Shown: positions 48,077-56,922, numbered from the stretch's first letter. The stretch is 64,000 bases of DNA from Methylotenera sp. (GCF_030684185.1 NZ_JAUXOY010000030.1:1-64000); one strand, 5' to 3'. The notes: generated by a model from the sequence alone, not told the origin. Made by a program: numbers and translations.

Positions 48077-48631
48077 ATGACCATGTATGAAAAAATACTC
48101 GCCGCCGCAACAGGTTTATTTGAATCCAGAGGCATTCAAGCCTCTGGCGTGGACACCATTATTGCAGAAGCAGGTGTGGCTAAAGCTACTCTTTACAAGC
48201 ATTTTCCTAGTAAAAATGAACTGGTTATGGCGTATCTACGTGATAAATCCGACAAATTTTACGCATGGCTAAATGAGCGATTAAGCGCAAAAAAAGCCAC
48301 TTCACTAGAGATTTTATTTGAGCTTTGCGATCTCGTAGAAATTTGGATTTCAACGCCCACATTCCACGGCCTACCGTTTCACATTGCCTCGATTGAGTTT
48401 CCTGATCCTGGGCACCCCATCAACCAGTATTCAGCCGTGTTAGCCATTGAGTTGCAAGGCTATTTATCAAAAATAGCCGCTGTTGCTGGCGCAAAAGACC
48501 CTGAAGCTTTGGGGCAACAGCTGACCATTTTGTTTGAAGGCGCAGCATTAGTAGAGCGACTAAGTCCAGGTTCTGGTGCGGCAAAGCGCGCTAAAAATGC
48601 TGCGGTCATGCTCATACGTGCTTGCGTTTAA
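48077..48631 (+). CDS. TetR-family transcriptional regulator
   Basis: 184 aa. The N-terminal helix-turn-helix domain (about 5-50) reads FESRGIQASGVDTIIAEAGV followed by AKATLYKHFPSKNELV, typical TetR. The C-terminal ligand domain resembles the TetR_C group that often has no assigned ligand. AAGGA upstream of the ATG. Likely autoregulates through the palindrome at 47235-47246 and so controls the 247-aa protein and perhaps the divergent membrane gene. Confidence 0.93.
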   Translation: MTMYEKILAAATGLFESRGIQASGVDTIIAEAGVAKATLYKHFPSKNELVMAYLRDKSDKFYAWLNERLSAKKATSLEILFELCDLVEIWISTPTFHGLPFHIASIEFPDPGHPINQYSAVLAIELQGYLSKIAAVAGAKDPEALGQQLTILFEGAALVERLSPGSGAAKRAKNAAVMLIRACV

Positions 48632-48652
48632 AAACCTTCATATCAAAAATTT

Positions 48653-48697
48653 GTGGACTACCAGACTTTATCAGTTAAACTAATTCATATCATCCAG
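48653..48697 (-). promoter_or_regulatory. CTGGA-type direct repeats upstream of mocR-type gene
   Basis: On the minus strand the gap contains CTGGATGAT (48689-48697) and CTGGTAGTCCAC (48653-48664), about three helical turns apart. MocR-family proteins often bind direct repeats containing CTGG. The same CTGGATGAT 9-mer occurs twice in the gap in front of mxaR. Binding by the adjacent regulator is inferred. Confidence 0.4.
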
Positions 48698-48721
48698 AAA
48701 GATTTGTGAAGGAGCTAGCTG

Positions 48722-50188
48722 ATGTTGCGGTCTTGGAAGCTTAATATCGTGCTAAAAAGCACTTCTGGGCTGGCTGTGTATCTGCAAATTGCCCAGCAAG
48801 TCATTGATGATATTCAAAATGGCCGACTAGCCCCTGCTACCGCCATGCCTGGCACCAGAGAGTTGGCAGCGCATCTCGAAGTCAACAGAAAAACGGTGGT
48901 ACTGGCTTATGAAGAGCTGATTGCACAAGGCTGGCTTATTACGCAAAACCGTAGAGGCACTTTTGTTTCTTCTAAACTACCAAGTTTTTCTATTTATCCG
49001 CTTGCAAATAAACTTACCAGTGTAGGTTCAAGCATCAAAATACCTTTAGTCGCTGATTATCAAACTCATCCAGCATCCACCCAATCGCAGGCTATCATAG
49101 ACTTTAACGATGGCATTCCTGATACAAGATTGATTCCATTTGACATTCTTTCACGGGCCTTTCGACATGCTTTGTTAGCTCCTTCTAAAAGCAATAGGCT
49201 TGGTTATGGCGACCCTAAGGGCGTGTTAGCCTTACGCAATGCGATAGCCACCATGCTCAATATTGAGCGCGGTTTAAATGTGGATGCAGATCAAATTTGC
49301 ATTGCACGCGGTAGCCAAATGGGGATATTTTTGGCGGCACGTGTGCTCACTAAACCAAACGACTACGTGATAGTAGAAAACCTAAGTTACCCGCCAGCGC
49401 GTGAAGCGTTTCGCTCGTGTGGTGCAAACATACTCACAGTTGGGTTAGATGATCATGGCATTGATGTCATCGCGCTTGAAAAACTGTGCCGGAAATATCC
49501 CATTCGCGCCATTTACGTCACGCCACACCACCAGTTCCCCACCACCGTTATGATGACCGCAGAACGCAGATTAAAACTGTTAATACTAGCCAAGCAATAT
49601 GACTTTACCATTATTGAAGATGACTATGACCATGAGTTTCACTTTTCGCATCATCCTGTATTTCCGCTTGCCAGCACCAGCCATCATGGGCGCGTAGTGT
49701 ACGTTGGCTCACTTTCTAAGGTGCTAGCTCCGGGACTGCGGGTCGGCTACCTAGTGGCATCTAAAGAGTTCATTAACCAATGTGCATCTGAAGTCATGCT
49801 GATTGATCGACAAGGGAATTCTGTTACAGAACTGGCTGTCGCAGAGCTAATGGAATCGGGGGAAATTAAACGCCACATTCGCAGAACCTTAAAAGTTTAC
49901 AATGAGCGTCGAAATATTTTAATGGATTTACTGCAAAACGAGTTAGGAGATTTTGTTAATTTTGATCCGCCAAATGGTGGCTTAGCTATTTGGCTGCGCT
50001 TGAATGACGGCATTGATATTAATAAGTTAGTTCAAAAAGCATTGCTTGAAAAAGTACGAATCCTTCCAGCTTCTTTATTTTCAGAATCTCTTCTCGACAT
50101 TAATGCTATTAGGCTTGGTTTTGGTAGCCTTAACGCTACGGAACTTGCAGCGGGTATACAGCGGCTGAAGCGTGCCTTTAATGCATAA
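48722..50188 (+). CDS. MocR-family regulator (GntR HTH fused to aminotransferase fold)
   Basis: 488 aa. An N-terminal GntR winged helix (about 18-82; GTRELAAHLEVNRKTVVLAYEEL) is joined by a linker to a type I aminotransferase-like domain (about 125-485) with the PLP lysine in GSLSKVLAPG (K333) and the IIEDDYDHEF segment. PLP-dependent effector sensing is expected. AAGGAG lies seven bases upstream of the ATG. It is not next to pdx or gab genes, so its target is not obvious from position. Confidence 0.92.
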   Translation: MLRSWKLNIVLKSTSGLAVYLQIAQQVIDDIQNGRLAPATAMPGTRELAAHLEVNRKTVVLAYEELIAQGWLITQNRRGTFVSSKLPSFSIYPLANKLTSVGSSIKIPLVADYQTHPASTQSQAIIDFNDGIPDTRLIPFDILSRAFRHALLAPSKSNRLGYGDPKGVLALRNAIATMLNIERGLNVDADQICIARGSQMGIFLAARVLTKPNDYVIVENLSYPPAREAFRSCGANILTVGLDDHGIDVIALEKLCRKYPIRAIYVTPHHQFPTTVMMTAERRLKLLILAKQYDFTIIEDDYDHEFHFSHHPVFPLASTSHHGRVVYVGSLSKVLAPGLRVGYLVASKEFINQCASEVMLIDRQGNSVTELAVAELMESGEIKRHIRRTLKVYNERRNILMDLLQNELGDFVNFDPPNGGLAIWLRLNDGIDINKLVQKALLEKVRILPASLFSESLLDINAIRLGFGSLNATELAAGIQRLKRAFNA

Positions 50189-50233
50189 AAATTCAATACT
50201 AGATATGCTTTCCAATATCCATTTTATTTCAAG

Positions 50234-52834
50234 CTAAGCACTGGGCCGAAAAATCTTGTATAGCTCAAACCATATGACGCTACTCAATCCAACCAATACG
50301 CAAAACCCAAACTGCTGAATTGTGATTGGTGCAAAGTTAAATATTTCATGCAACAAAGGTGCCGTTAGGGCAAGTGAGAGAAAAGCTAACGCTCCGGCGA
50401 TTACCCACCACAGTGCAGGATTGCGTATGTTTAAGGTACGTAAGACGGAATGTCGCCATGAACGATTGACTAATATTACGCCTAGGTTACCAGTCACTAA
50501 AGTGGTGAATGTCAGGGCTCGCGCAGCCTCCTCGGTAAAACCATTATGTAAGGCATAACCCATGACCATAAGCGACATCAGTAATAAAAATGCGCCTTGC
50601 AATAAGCTGATCATAAAAACATTTTGACCAAATAATGACTCTTTAGGTGGGCGAGGCGGGCGTTGCATAACGTTGGAGTCTGCAGGCTCTGCTTCAAAAG
50701 CAATAGAGCAGGCGGGGTTAATAATCATTTCTAAAAACACGATATGCACAGGCGCGAACATCGGTGGCCAGCCCAGTAGTAACGGTACGAGTGACAGGCC
50801 GATAATAGGAAAATGGACGGCAAATATATAGGCCATGCCCTTGCGTAGATTGTCAAAAATGCTTCGGCCTAAATGCACGGCATGCACGATAGACGCAAAG
50901 TCATCATCAAGCAATACCAGTGAGGAGGCTTCGCGTGCCACATCTGTGCCACGCCCGCCCATGGCAATACCAATATGTGCAGCTTTTAGCGCAGGGGCAT
51001 CATTCACACCGTCGCCAGTCATTGCAACAATTTCACCATTCGCTTTTAGCGCATTCACCAAACGCAGCTTTTGTTCTGGCACCATACGCGCAAAGATATT
51101 ACTGTGACGTATGCGTTCACGTAGCGTCAGTTCATCCATTTGGCTAAGTTCTGTACCGCTAATGATGCCGCCCTTACCAATATCAAGTCCAATTTCTGCG
51201 GCGATTGCAGCGGCAGTGGCCGGATAATCGCCCGTAATCATCACTACGCGTATACCTGCGGCATTACACTCTTTTAACGCAGGTGCAACATTAGGGCGTA
51301 CCGGGTCGGCCAAACCAATCAGTCCAAGAAACTCGAAATCGAAATCATGCTGAATATCTGGCCACACACTGCCGGAATAGCTGGCTTTAGCCACGCCCAA
51401 CACGCGCATTCCTTGTTCAGCAAGGTCATTGACCTGCTTAGATAATGTTTCCAGCTGTTGTTGATTAAGATGACATAGGTCGGCGATTGCCTCAGGCGCG
51501 CCTTTGGCCGCTACCACGTACTCGTCTCGGTCGAGCGCCTTCCAGACATGCGATAACGCGAGCAACTCCGGCGAGAGAGAATATTCATGGGCAAGCTTCC
51601 AGTCTCCATGCAGATGCTCGGTATTTGTCAGATATTTTTGACCTAACTCTTGGATGGCTTTTTCCATTGGGTCTAATGGAGCAGCATCAAAAGGAGAAGA
51701 TTCGCTGGCAAGAATGCCGAATTCGAGTACTTCATGAAAAGTTTCAGGCAGTGAATCATACTCAGACTCACCCTTGAATTCATTGGACTTAGCTACTGTA
51801 AAAGTGAGATTGTTCGCTACCAGCTGTTGCACTGCCATACGATTAAAAGTGAGCGTACCAGTTTTATCCACGCACATAACAGTCGCTGAACCAAGCGCTT
51901 CTATCGTATACACTCGCCTTGTAAGTACCCGATGTTTAGAAATACGCCATGCGCCCATTGCCATAAATACTGTCAAAACCACTGGATACTCTTCAGGCAA
52001 AATAGACATAGCTAGCGTGATACTAGACAGTAAACCATTTAACCAATCACCGCGTGTAAGGCCATAAATGACAAGCAGTAACAAGCTGAGCAATGTGCCT
52101 AGAATGGCGAGGTTACGCACCAGCTTTCGAATCTCTTGTTGTAAAGGCGTAGTCTCTGTATCTAAATTCTGCAAGGCTTTGCCAATCTTGCCAATCTCAG
52201 TGCGTGCCCCAGTCGCCAACACATACGCCATGCCGCGGCCTTGTACTACTAAAGAGCCCGAATAGACGAACGGCAAGCCGTCACCGCCTGGGGGCCTTAT
52301 GTCACTGTTGTCCATCATTTCAGATTCTGGTTGTGCAATCTTGCGTACTGCGACTGACTCGCCTGTGAGTAGCGATTCATCAGCGGCAAAATGGTGGCAT
52401 GAAACCAACACAGCATCTGCCGGAACGCGATCACCTTCCGTGAGAATTAGCACATCGCCACGCACTACCTCACAACCAGCAATGCGTTGCTCTAGACCGT
52501 CGCGTATCACTAAAGCGCGCGGGCTGGTCAAATCACGTAAAGCCTCCAGCACCCGCTCAGTCTTGTTTTCTTGATAGATAGTGATGGCCATCACGACAAA
52601 AACGAAGCCCAGTAACATTAGCGCGTCGCCAACATCACCCAGCACCAAATAAATCGCACCAGCTGCCACTAAAAGCAAGAGCATCGGTTCACGCACTACT
52701 TCCAGCGCAATGCGAAGTAAATCCCGCTTTCCTGAGGCAGGAAGCTCATTTACACCTTCGGATTTAAGCCTTAACGTCGCTTCAGCCTGCGACAACCCAC
52801 TTTGATTTTTTATATCCGCTAATATAGTTTTCAT
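50234..52834 (-). CDS. Cation-transporting P-type ATPase
   Basis: 866 aa, P2-like. N-terminal cation ATPase domain, TGES loop (LLTGESVAVRK), phosphorylation site CVDKTGTLTFN (D323), and hinge MTGDGVNDAPALKAAHIGIAMG are intact. TM4 carries PEEYPV in place of the PEGLP of calcium pumps or the PEGLL of Na/K-type pumps. This variant occurs in a bacterial subgroup whose ion is undetermined. No N-terminal heavy-metal domain, so Cu/Zn export is unlikely. It is 83 bp downstream of the sensor kinase in the same direction. Confidence 0.9.
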   Translation of the reverse strand: MKTILADIKNQSGLSQAEATLRLKSEGVNELPASGKRDLLRIALEVVREPMLLLLVAAGAIYLVLGDVGDALMLLGFVFVVMAITIYQENKTERVLEALRDLTSPRALVIRDGLEQRIAGCEVVRGDVLILTEGDRVPADAVLVSCHHFAADESLLTGESVAVRKIAQPESEMMDNSDIRPPGGDGLPFVYSGSLVVQGRGMAYVLATGARTEIGKIGKALQNLDTETTPLQQEIRKLVRNLAILGTLLSLLLLVIYGLTRGDWLNGLLSSITLAMSILPEEYPVVLTVFMAMGAWRISKHRVLTRRVYTIEALGSATVMCVDKTGTLTFNRMAVQQLVANNLTFTVAKSNEFKGESEYDSLPETFHEVLEFGILASESSPFDAAPLDPMEKAIQELGQKYLTNTEHLHGDWKLAHEYSLSPELLALSHVWKALDRDEYVVAAKGAPEAIADLCHLNQQQLETLSKQVNDLAEQGMRVLGVAKASYSGSVWPDIQHDFDFEFLGLIGLADPVRPNVAPALKECNAAGIRVVMITGDYPATAAAIAAEIGLDIGKGGIISGTELSQMDELTLRERIRHSNIFARMVPEQKLRLVNALKANGEIVAMTGDGVNDAPALKAAHIGIAMGGRGTDVAREASSLVLLDDDFASIVHAVHLGRSIFDNLRKGMAYIFAVHFPIIGLSLVPLLLGWPPMFAPVHIVFLEMIINPACSIAFEAEPADSNVMQRPPRPPKESLFGQNVFMISLLQGAFLLLMSLMVMGYALHNGFTEEAARALTFTTLVTGNLGVILVNRSWRHSVLRTLNIRNPALWWVIAGALAFLSLALTAPLLHEIFNFAPITIQQFGFCVLVGLSSVIWFELYKIFRPSA

Positions 52835-52917
52835 GCGTAAAGGTTTTCAAAGTCCACTGGTTCTAGCATATTGCAGGTTATTACATATTGAGAGGAAAAC
52901 CAGCGGTAACCATCATC

Positions 52918-54252
52918 CTATTTGGATTTTGGCCATATCACACGAACCAGTAACCCAGGATCCTTGCCATTGTCGCCAAGTTCTAGCCGCGCACCATGCA
53001 GCTCTGCAATACGCTGCACAATCGACAAACCAAGCCCGCTTCCCTCTTCGCCGCTACCTGTGATTCGGTAAAAACGTTGTAATACATGCTCACGTTCAGA
53101 TTCCGGAATACCTGCACCAGTGTCACGCACCTCCAGCGTTACGCCCTCAGTATCACCCACTTTAACTGAAACACAACCGCCTGCAGGTGTATAACGAATA
53201 GCGTTATCCAGCAAATTACGTAATAACAATCTCAGTTGAGCATCATCACCAAGCACTTGGCACGCTTGACCTTCTTCAAGCAGCATTTCAATCTGCTTTG
53301 CATGGGCTAAAGGTTCCACGTCCGCCATTACAGAGGCTGTCAAAGCGTGTATATCAAGCTGATTATAGTTTGCTACCGCAGTTTCTGGGTCAACTCTGGC
53401 TAAAGCAAGTAATTGCTCTACCAATCTTGTAGCGCGGTCTACCCCATGTAGTACGTTTTCCAAGGCAGCATTGCGCTCGGTTTCGTCTTTTGAGCGTAAG
53501 GCTACTTGTGCTTGAATCTTAAGTGCAGCAAGCGGAGTGCGCAACTCATGTGCGGCATCTGCTGTAAAACGTCGCTCACCTTCAAATGCATCCTCAAGAC
53601 GCGCAAACAGGTCATTTAAAGCTTTGACTAAAGGTACGGCTTCCTCCGGCACGCCTGCCATAGCAACAGGCTCTAAGCGATTGGCCGTGCGCTGCTTTAC
53701 CTCCTGTTTAAGCTGTTGCAATGGTCGTAAGCCAGCACCAACACCAAACCAAATGAGCAGCGCAAGCACTGGCAAAGCAATAAACGTAGGAAGCAACATT
53801 TTAAGCGTAATGTGACGAGCCAAACGCTCCCGCGCTGCCAGCGGCTCGGCAACCTGAATCATAAATTCATGCTGTGCGTCCCACCGGGTAAGCACTCGCC
53901 ACGGCTCACCATTGATAATACTTTCACTATAACCTTCCGCGTCACTTCCCAATGTTGTGGTTGGTGCCGCCGTAGAACGCATCAGCAAATTGCCTTCACT
54001 CCAAATTTGAAAAGCTAGTTTTTGCTCATATTCATGGGTAATCGCAATTTCATCTTCGCCATGCTCTTCACGCTCGTGCAACTCATGACGTGTTGTTACC
54101 ATCAGTACTTGGGCAGATTGTGCGAGTTGCGCATCAAATAACTCATCAATCTCGTGCCGCGATTCCATGTGCGTGAACCATGCGGCCACTAACCAAGCAA
54201 TACCAAGGCCAATAGATAATAATAAAACCAGGCGTAAGCGTAACGATTTCAT
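52918..54252 (-). CDS. QseC/PmrB-like sensor histidine kinase
   Basis: 444 aa: transmembrane helix (about 5-24), a periplasmic domain (about 30-155) rich in His, Glu and Asp (HELHEREEHGEDE), second helix (about 153-172), HAMP, H-box ADAAHELRTPLAALK, N-box NLLDNAIRYTPAGG and G-boxes. The acidic/His periplasmic stretch could sense a metal or cation. ATGA overlap with the response regulator. Confidence 0.93.
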   Translation of the reverse strand: MKSLRLRLVLLLSIGLGIAWLVAAWFTHMESRHEIDELFDAQLAQSAQVLMVTTRHELHEREEHGEDEIAITHEYEQKLAFQIWSEGNLLMRSTAAPTTTLGSDAEGYSESIINGEPWRVLTRWDAQHEFMIQVAEPLAARERLARHITLKMLLPTFIALPVLALLIWFGVGAGLRPLQQLKQEVKQRTANRLEPVAMAGVPEEAVPLVKALNDLFARLEDAFEGERRFTADAAHELRTPLAALKIQAQVALRSKDETERNAALENVLHGVDRATRLVEQLLALARVDPETAVANYNQLDIHALTASVMADVEPLAHAKQIEMLLEEGQACQVLGDDAQLRLLLRNLLDNAIRYTPAGGCVSVKVGDTEGVTLEVRDTGAGIPESEREHVLQRFYRITGSGEEGSGLGLSIVQRIAELHGARLELGDNGKDPGLLVRVIWPKSK

Positions 54253-54935
54253 GACTTGGATAACGGCTTGGAATAGCCGTCTCTATCAATGACATAACCC
54301 ACACCGCGTAGCGTACGTATCAGCTCGGTTCCCAGTTTTTTACGCAAATGGTGAATATGCACTTCAACAGAATTACTCTCAACCTCTTCGCCCCAGCCAT
54401 AAAGATGCTGCTCCAGCCGCTCGCGAGACTGCACACGGCCGACATGCAACAAAAGCTCATGTAACAAGGTAAATTCACGCGCGGAAAGCTCAACCGTTTG
54501 ACCATTTTTACTGACATGGTGGGTTGAGGGCGTAAGTTCTATGTCGCCATGCTGCAATGTGAGCGTCACTTGACCAGCACTGCGACGCAAAAGTGCATTC
54601 AAACGCGCAATCAGCTCATCCAAATCAAAAGGTTTAATCAGGTAATCATCCGCACCCGCATTCAAGCCTGCGACTCGATCTGCAACAGTATCACGCGCAG
54701 TGAGCACTAACACCGGAACTTTTGAATGGCTAGCACGCAACCATTTTAGCAGCTCAGTACCACTTAACTTGGGCAGGCCAAGATCCAGCACTATCAGCGA
54801 ATATTCCTCAGTTTCTAGCGCCAGTTTCGCCGCTTGACCATCATGTGTCCAATCCACGGCGAACCCTGCTTGCTTTAATCCCGCTTTAACCCCGTCGCCC
54901 AGCAGGGCATCATCTTCAACCAATAGAACTCTCAT
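54249..54935 (-). CDS. OmpR-family response regulator (QseB/PmrA-like)
   Basis: 228 aa: receiver with acidic residues EDD (7-9), phosphoacceptor D51 (VLDLGLP) and K in KPFD, then a winged-helix trans_reg_C domain (about 125-220; ELSAREFTLLHELLLHVGRVQSRERLEQHLYG). The subfamily binds paired CTTAA-type half sites 11 bp apart. Such a site lies in front of the cytochrome b561 gene at 56905-56922, so that cytochrome set is the predicted target. Confidence 0.93.
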   Translation of the reverse strand: MRVLLVEDDALLGDGVKAGLKQAGFAVDWTHDGQAAKLALETEEYSLIVLDLGLPKLSGTELLKWLRASHSKVPVLVLTARDTVADRVAGLNAGADDYLIKPFDLDELIARLNALLRRSAGQVTLTLQHGDIELTPSTHHVSKNGQTVELSAREFTLLHELLLHVGRVQSRERLEQHLYGWGEEVESNSVEVHIHHLRKKLGTELIRTLRGVGYVIDRDGYSKPLSKS

Positions 54936-55050
54936 CCTCTTACGTGCACCTCTAATAATTCTACTTTCGTCACTATACTTCGTTACTCATAAAAAATAAC
55001 TCCTTATATATCAAATATATATCGCGTCCTTATTTTGCATTCGCGCCTCG

Positions 55051-55068
55051 TCTAGTTTAGAAACTAGA
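55051..55068. repeat. Perfect 18-bp inverted repeat between DHC and response regulator genes
   Basis: TCTAGTTT-AG-AAACTAGA in the 154-bp gap. It could be a weak transcription end for the cytochrome operon or an operator for the two-component genes. A second palindromic run of ATATAT-CAA-ATATAT lies nearby at about 55008-55022. No U-tract follows on the minus strand, so I favour a binding site over a terminator. Confidence 0.4.
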
Positions 55069-55089
55069 ATTATTATAGCTACACGAATA

Positions 55090-55605
55090 TTAGCGCGGAA
55101 TCTTTATCTGCGACTCAGAAAAGTCACCTTTTTCTGCGCCCTTATGGCAAGCGACACAATTAGCGGCACTACCGATGCTTTTACGCTTGAATGTGGCAGA
55201 TGACACTTCGTCATGCTTAGCTTTAAAATAACGCGTTTCGCTAATACGCAATGGCGTTGCGTTTGCAGGAATCGACTGAGTAATACGGTTAGAACGGCGG
55301 TTATCCTGTTTATCCGCGCTATTCAAGGCAAGAAAACGGGTAATCTCGTCTCGAGTAGCTGTATCAAGGCTGGCATTTTCGCCAAAATGTTTATCTAGCC
55401 CAGCCATCATTTTATTCCAAGATCTTTCCGGCAATAAGCCTGGATGGTAAAGCATGTGACAACTACCACATTCCGCCTTCCATTTAGCATTAGCGACAGC
55501 TGGCATCTGCTTGCCGCTATCTTCGCCCATTCCACCGCTAGCCAACAACGCACTTGCTGAAGTGATGCTGGTAATCAGTATTAAAAACTGCATCCATTTT
55601 TTCAT
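55090..55605 (-). CDS. Diheme cytochrome c (DHC)
   Basis: 171 aa with a signal peptide (about 1-20) and two c-heme sites: CGSCH (46-50, followed by MLYHPGLLP) and CVACH (150-154, followed by KGAEKGDFS). This spacing and the YHPGLLP motif are those of DHC, the electron donor paired with the SHP cytochrome. AGGAG precedes the ATG. It is last in the cytochrome b561 - SHP - DHC series, separated from SHP by a 145-bp inverted-repeat element. Confidence 0.88.
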   Translation of the reverse strand: MKKWMQFLILITSITSASALLASGGMGEDSGKQMPAVANAKWKAECGSCHMLYHPGLLPERSWNKMMAGLDKHFGENASLDTATRDEITRFLALNSADKQDNRRSNRITQSIPANATPLRISETRYFKAKHDEVSSATFKRKSIGSAANCVACHKGAEKGDFSESQIKIPR

Positions 55606-55640
55606 GATATTTCTCCTTTATTCCGTTAGATTTAATCTAA

Positions 55641-55785
55641 AGAGACCTTTGCAAAAGTGTTTAGTGTGGATAAAGTACAAGGCGCACGGAACACAGAAAC
55701 CGAGATAGTACGCGGTGTACAGCGAGGTTGCGAGTACCGCGCAACGCAGTAATTTGCCGCAATAAATACTATTGCAAAGGTCTCT
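55641..55785. mobile_element. 145-bp MITE-like inverted-repeat element, copy 1
   Basis: Terminal inverted repeats AGAGACCTTTGCAA (55641-55654) and TTGCAAAGGTCTCT (55772-55785) match perfectly over 14 bp. If the ends are taken at GAGACC/GGTCTC, TAAA (55638-55641 and 55785-55788) flanks both sides, a plausible 4-bp target duplication. No coding capacity. The ends recall IS5-family termini from memory. GGCGCA lies 40 bp from the left end and GCAACGC 45 bp from the right end, positions shared with the element at 59788-59932. It lies between SHP and DHC genes. Confidence 0.75.
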
Positions 55786-55795
55786 AAAGCTGGAA

Positions 55796-56203
55796 TTATT
55801 TAATACTCAATAAATACTGCATGTAATCGCCTTTTTCCTGCGATGTGCAGGTGCGTTCCAACACATCTTTACAGTTACGGCCAAACCACTTTTCAACCTT
55901 GGCGACGTCAGTGAAACGTTGTGGATTCACACTCGGCGCCATAGCCTCTATCACCTTATTGGCGCGCGTTTTGCCCTGATTGCGTGGATCAGACGTGTGA
56001 CAAGTTGAACAGCTTACTTTTTTGCCATCACTATGCATGCGTTCCGCTCTAAAGAAGTTCGCACCACGGTCTGCTGAAAACCCTGCAAACGCGGCATTCT
56101 GTTGTTTTGCCTGAGCTTCATATTGCTTAAGCAACTCCTGTGGGGCGGCAGCGAAACCATTGATGCTGAACAGTAATCCAAATAAAACGAATGAATTACG
56201 CAT
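55796..56203 (-). CDS. SHP-type oxygen-binding monoheme cytochrome c
   Basis: 135 aa with a signal peptide (about 1-20) and one heme site CSTCH (65-69). The C-terminal GRNCKDVLERTC gives an asparagine (N110) directly before a cysteine that can pair with C119; SHP proteins have an Asn axial ligand and a nearby disulfide. This matches sphaeroides heme protein (DUF1924), which binds O2 or NO transiently. The ATG at 56203 is chosen because AAGGAGA lies about 7 bases upstream; it overlaps the cytochrome b561 stop by 8 bp. Confidence 0.87.
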   Translation of the reverse strand: MRNSFVLFGLLFSINGFAAAPQELLKQYEAQAKQQNAAFAGFSADRGANFFRAERMHSDGKKVSCSTCHTSDPRNQGKTRANKVIEAMAPSVNPQRFTDVAKVEKWFGRNCKDVLERTCTSQEKGDYMQYLLSIK

Positions 56204-56858
56204 GATTTTCTCCTTGGTTTTGATTATTGCTAATTGGCTGCTGGGTATTGTTTGGCTCAACTTCATACTGATAGCCAGTCACCATAGCCTGAGCAAGCGG
56301 CGTTTTGTCTTTGTGCTCATGCCAAATCAGCGCGGCTATATGAACCACAACAAAAGACATCAACAGGTAATAGATTAGCTCGTGCGGCTCTTCAAACACT
56401 TCTTTGAGCCAAGGCATATCTGCAAGCCAGGCATTGAATGGCCCCATGCTGTGTTCAATCGCGGCAAGTCCTAACCCGGTAATCGCCATTGTGATTAGCA
56501 ATAAATAAACCAGTAAATAAGCGCCACTGGCCAGTGTGTTATGGCCGAAGCGGGGTTTAGCATTTAAGTTGAAATGTCGCACAGCATCCCACCACGCGGC
56601 TGGATGCCACATATCGGAAAATTTAGCGTGACTTGGCCCGACAATGCCCCATGCCAGTCGCGCAACAATACCAACAACAAGCGCATAACCAATATAGATA
56701 TGCAATTGCCATAAGGTGTCTTCACCGACCCCTTTTTCAAAAAGGTCAGAGAGCCAGATAGTCGCCATGAGGAACAGAATGGCTAAACTATTCCAAAGGT
56801 GAATCAGACGAAGTGCAGGGTCATAAACTTTACGTCTACGGTATGTGAGAGTTTCCAT
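56196..56858 (-). CDS. Membrane cytochrome b561 of the SHP-DHC set
   Basis: 220 aa of the bacterial cytochrome b561 / Ni-Fe hydrogenase b type with four transmembrane helices. Likely heme b histidines lie in RLIHLWNSLAIL, LWQLHIYIGYAL and SFVVVHIAALIWHEH. It should pass electrons from the quinone pool to DHC and then SHP in the periplasm. AAGGAGC precedes the ATG. First gene of the unit; a PmrA/QseB-like box and a TATTAT -10 lie just upstream. Confidence 0.88.
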   Translation of the reverse strand: METLTYRRRKVYDPALRLIHLWNSLAILFLMATIWLSDLFEKGVGEDTLWQLHIYIGYALVVGIVARLAWGIVGPSHAKFSDMWHPAAWWDAVRHFNLNAKPRFGHNTLASGAYLLVYLLLITMAITGLGLAAIEHSMGPFNAWLADMPWLKEVFEEPHELIYYLLMSFVVVHIAALIWHEHKDKTPLAQAMVTGYQYEVEPNNTQQPISNNQNQGENHA

Positions 56859-56889
56859 TATTTGCTCCTTTTATCAGGATATGGAGCAA

Positions 56890-56922
56890 ATAATAGGTTT
56901 AATTTCTTAACGTAGTCTTAAC
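56890..56922 (-). promoter_or_regulatory. PmrA/QseB-like box and -10 of the cytochrome b561-SHP-DHC unit
   Basis: CTTAAC repeated with 11-bp period at 56906-56911 and 56917-56922 (GTTAAG-N5-GTTAAG on the minus strand). A minus-strand TATTAT (56890-56895) follows at the distance expected if the box overlaps the -35 region, typical of activation by this regulator class. The adjacent QseB-like regulator gene makes it the natural candidate. Confidence 0.6.
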
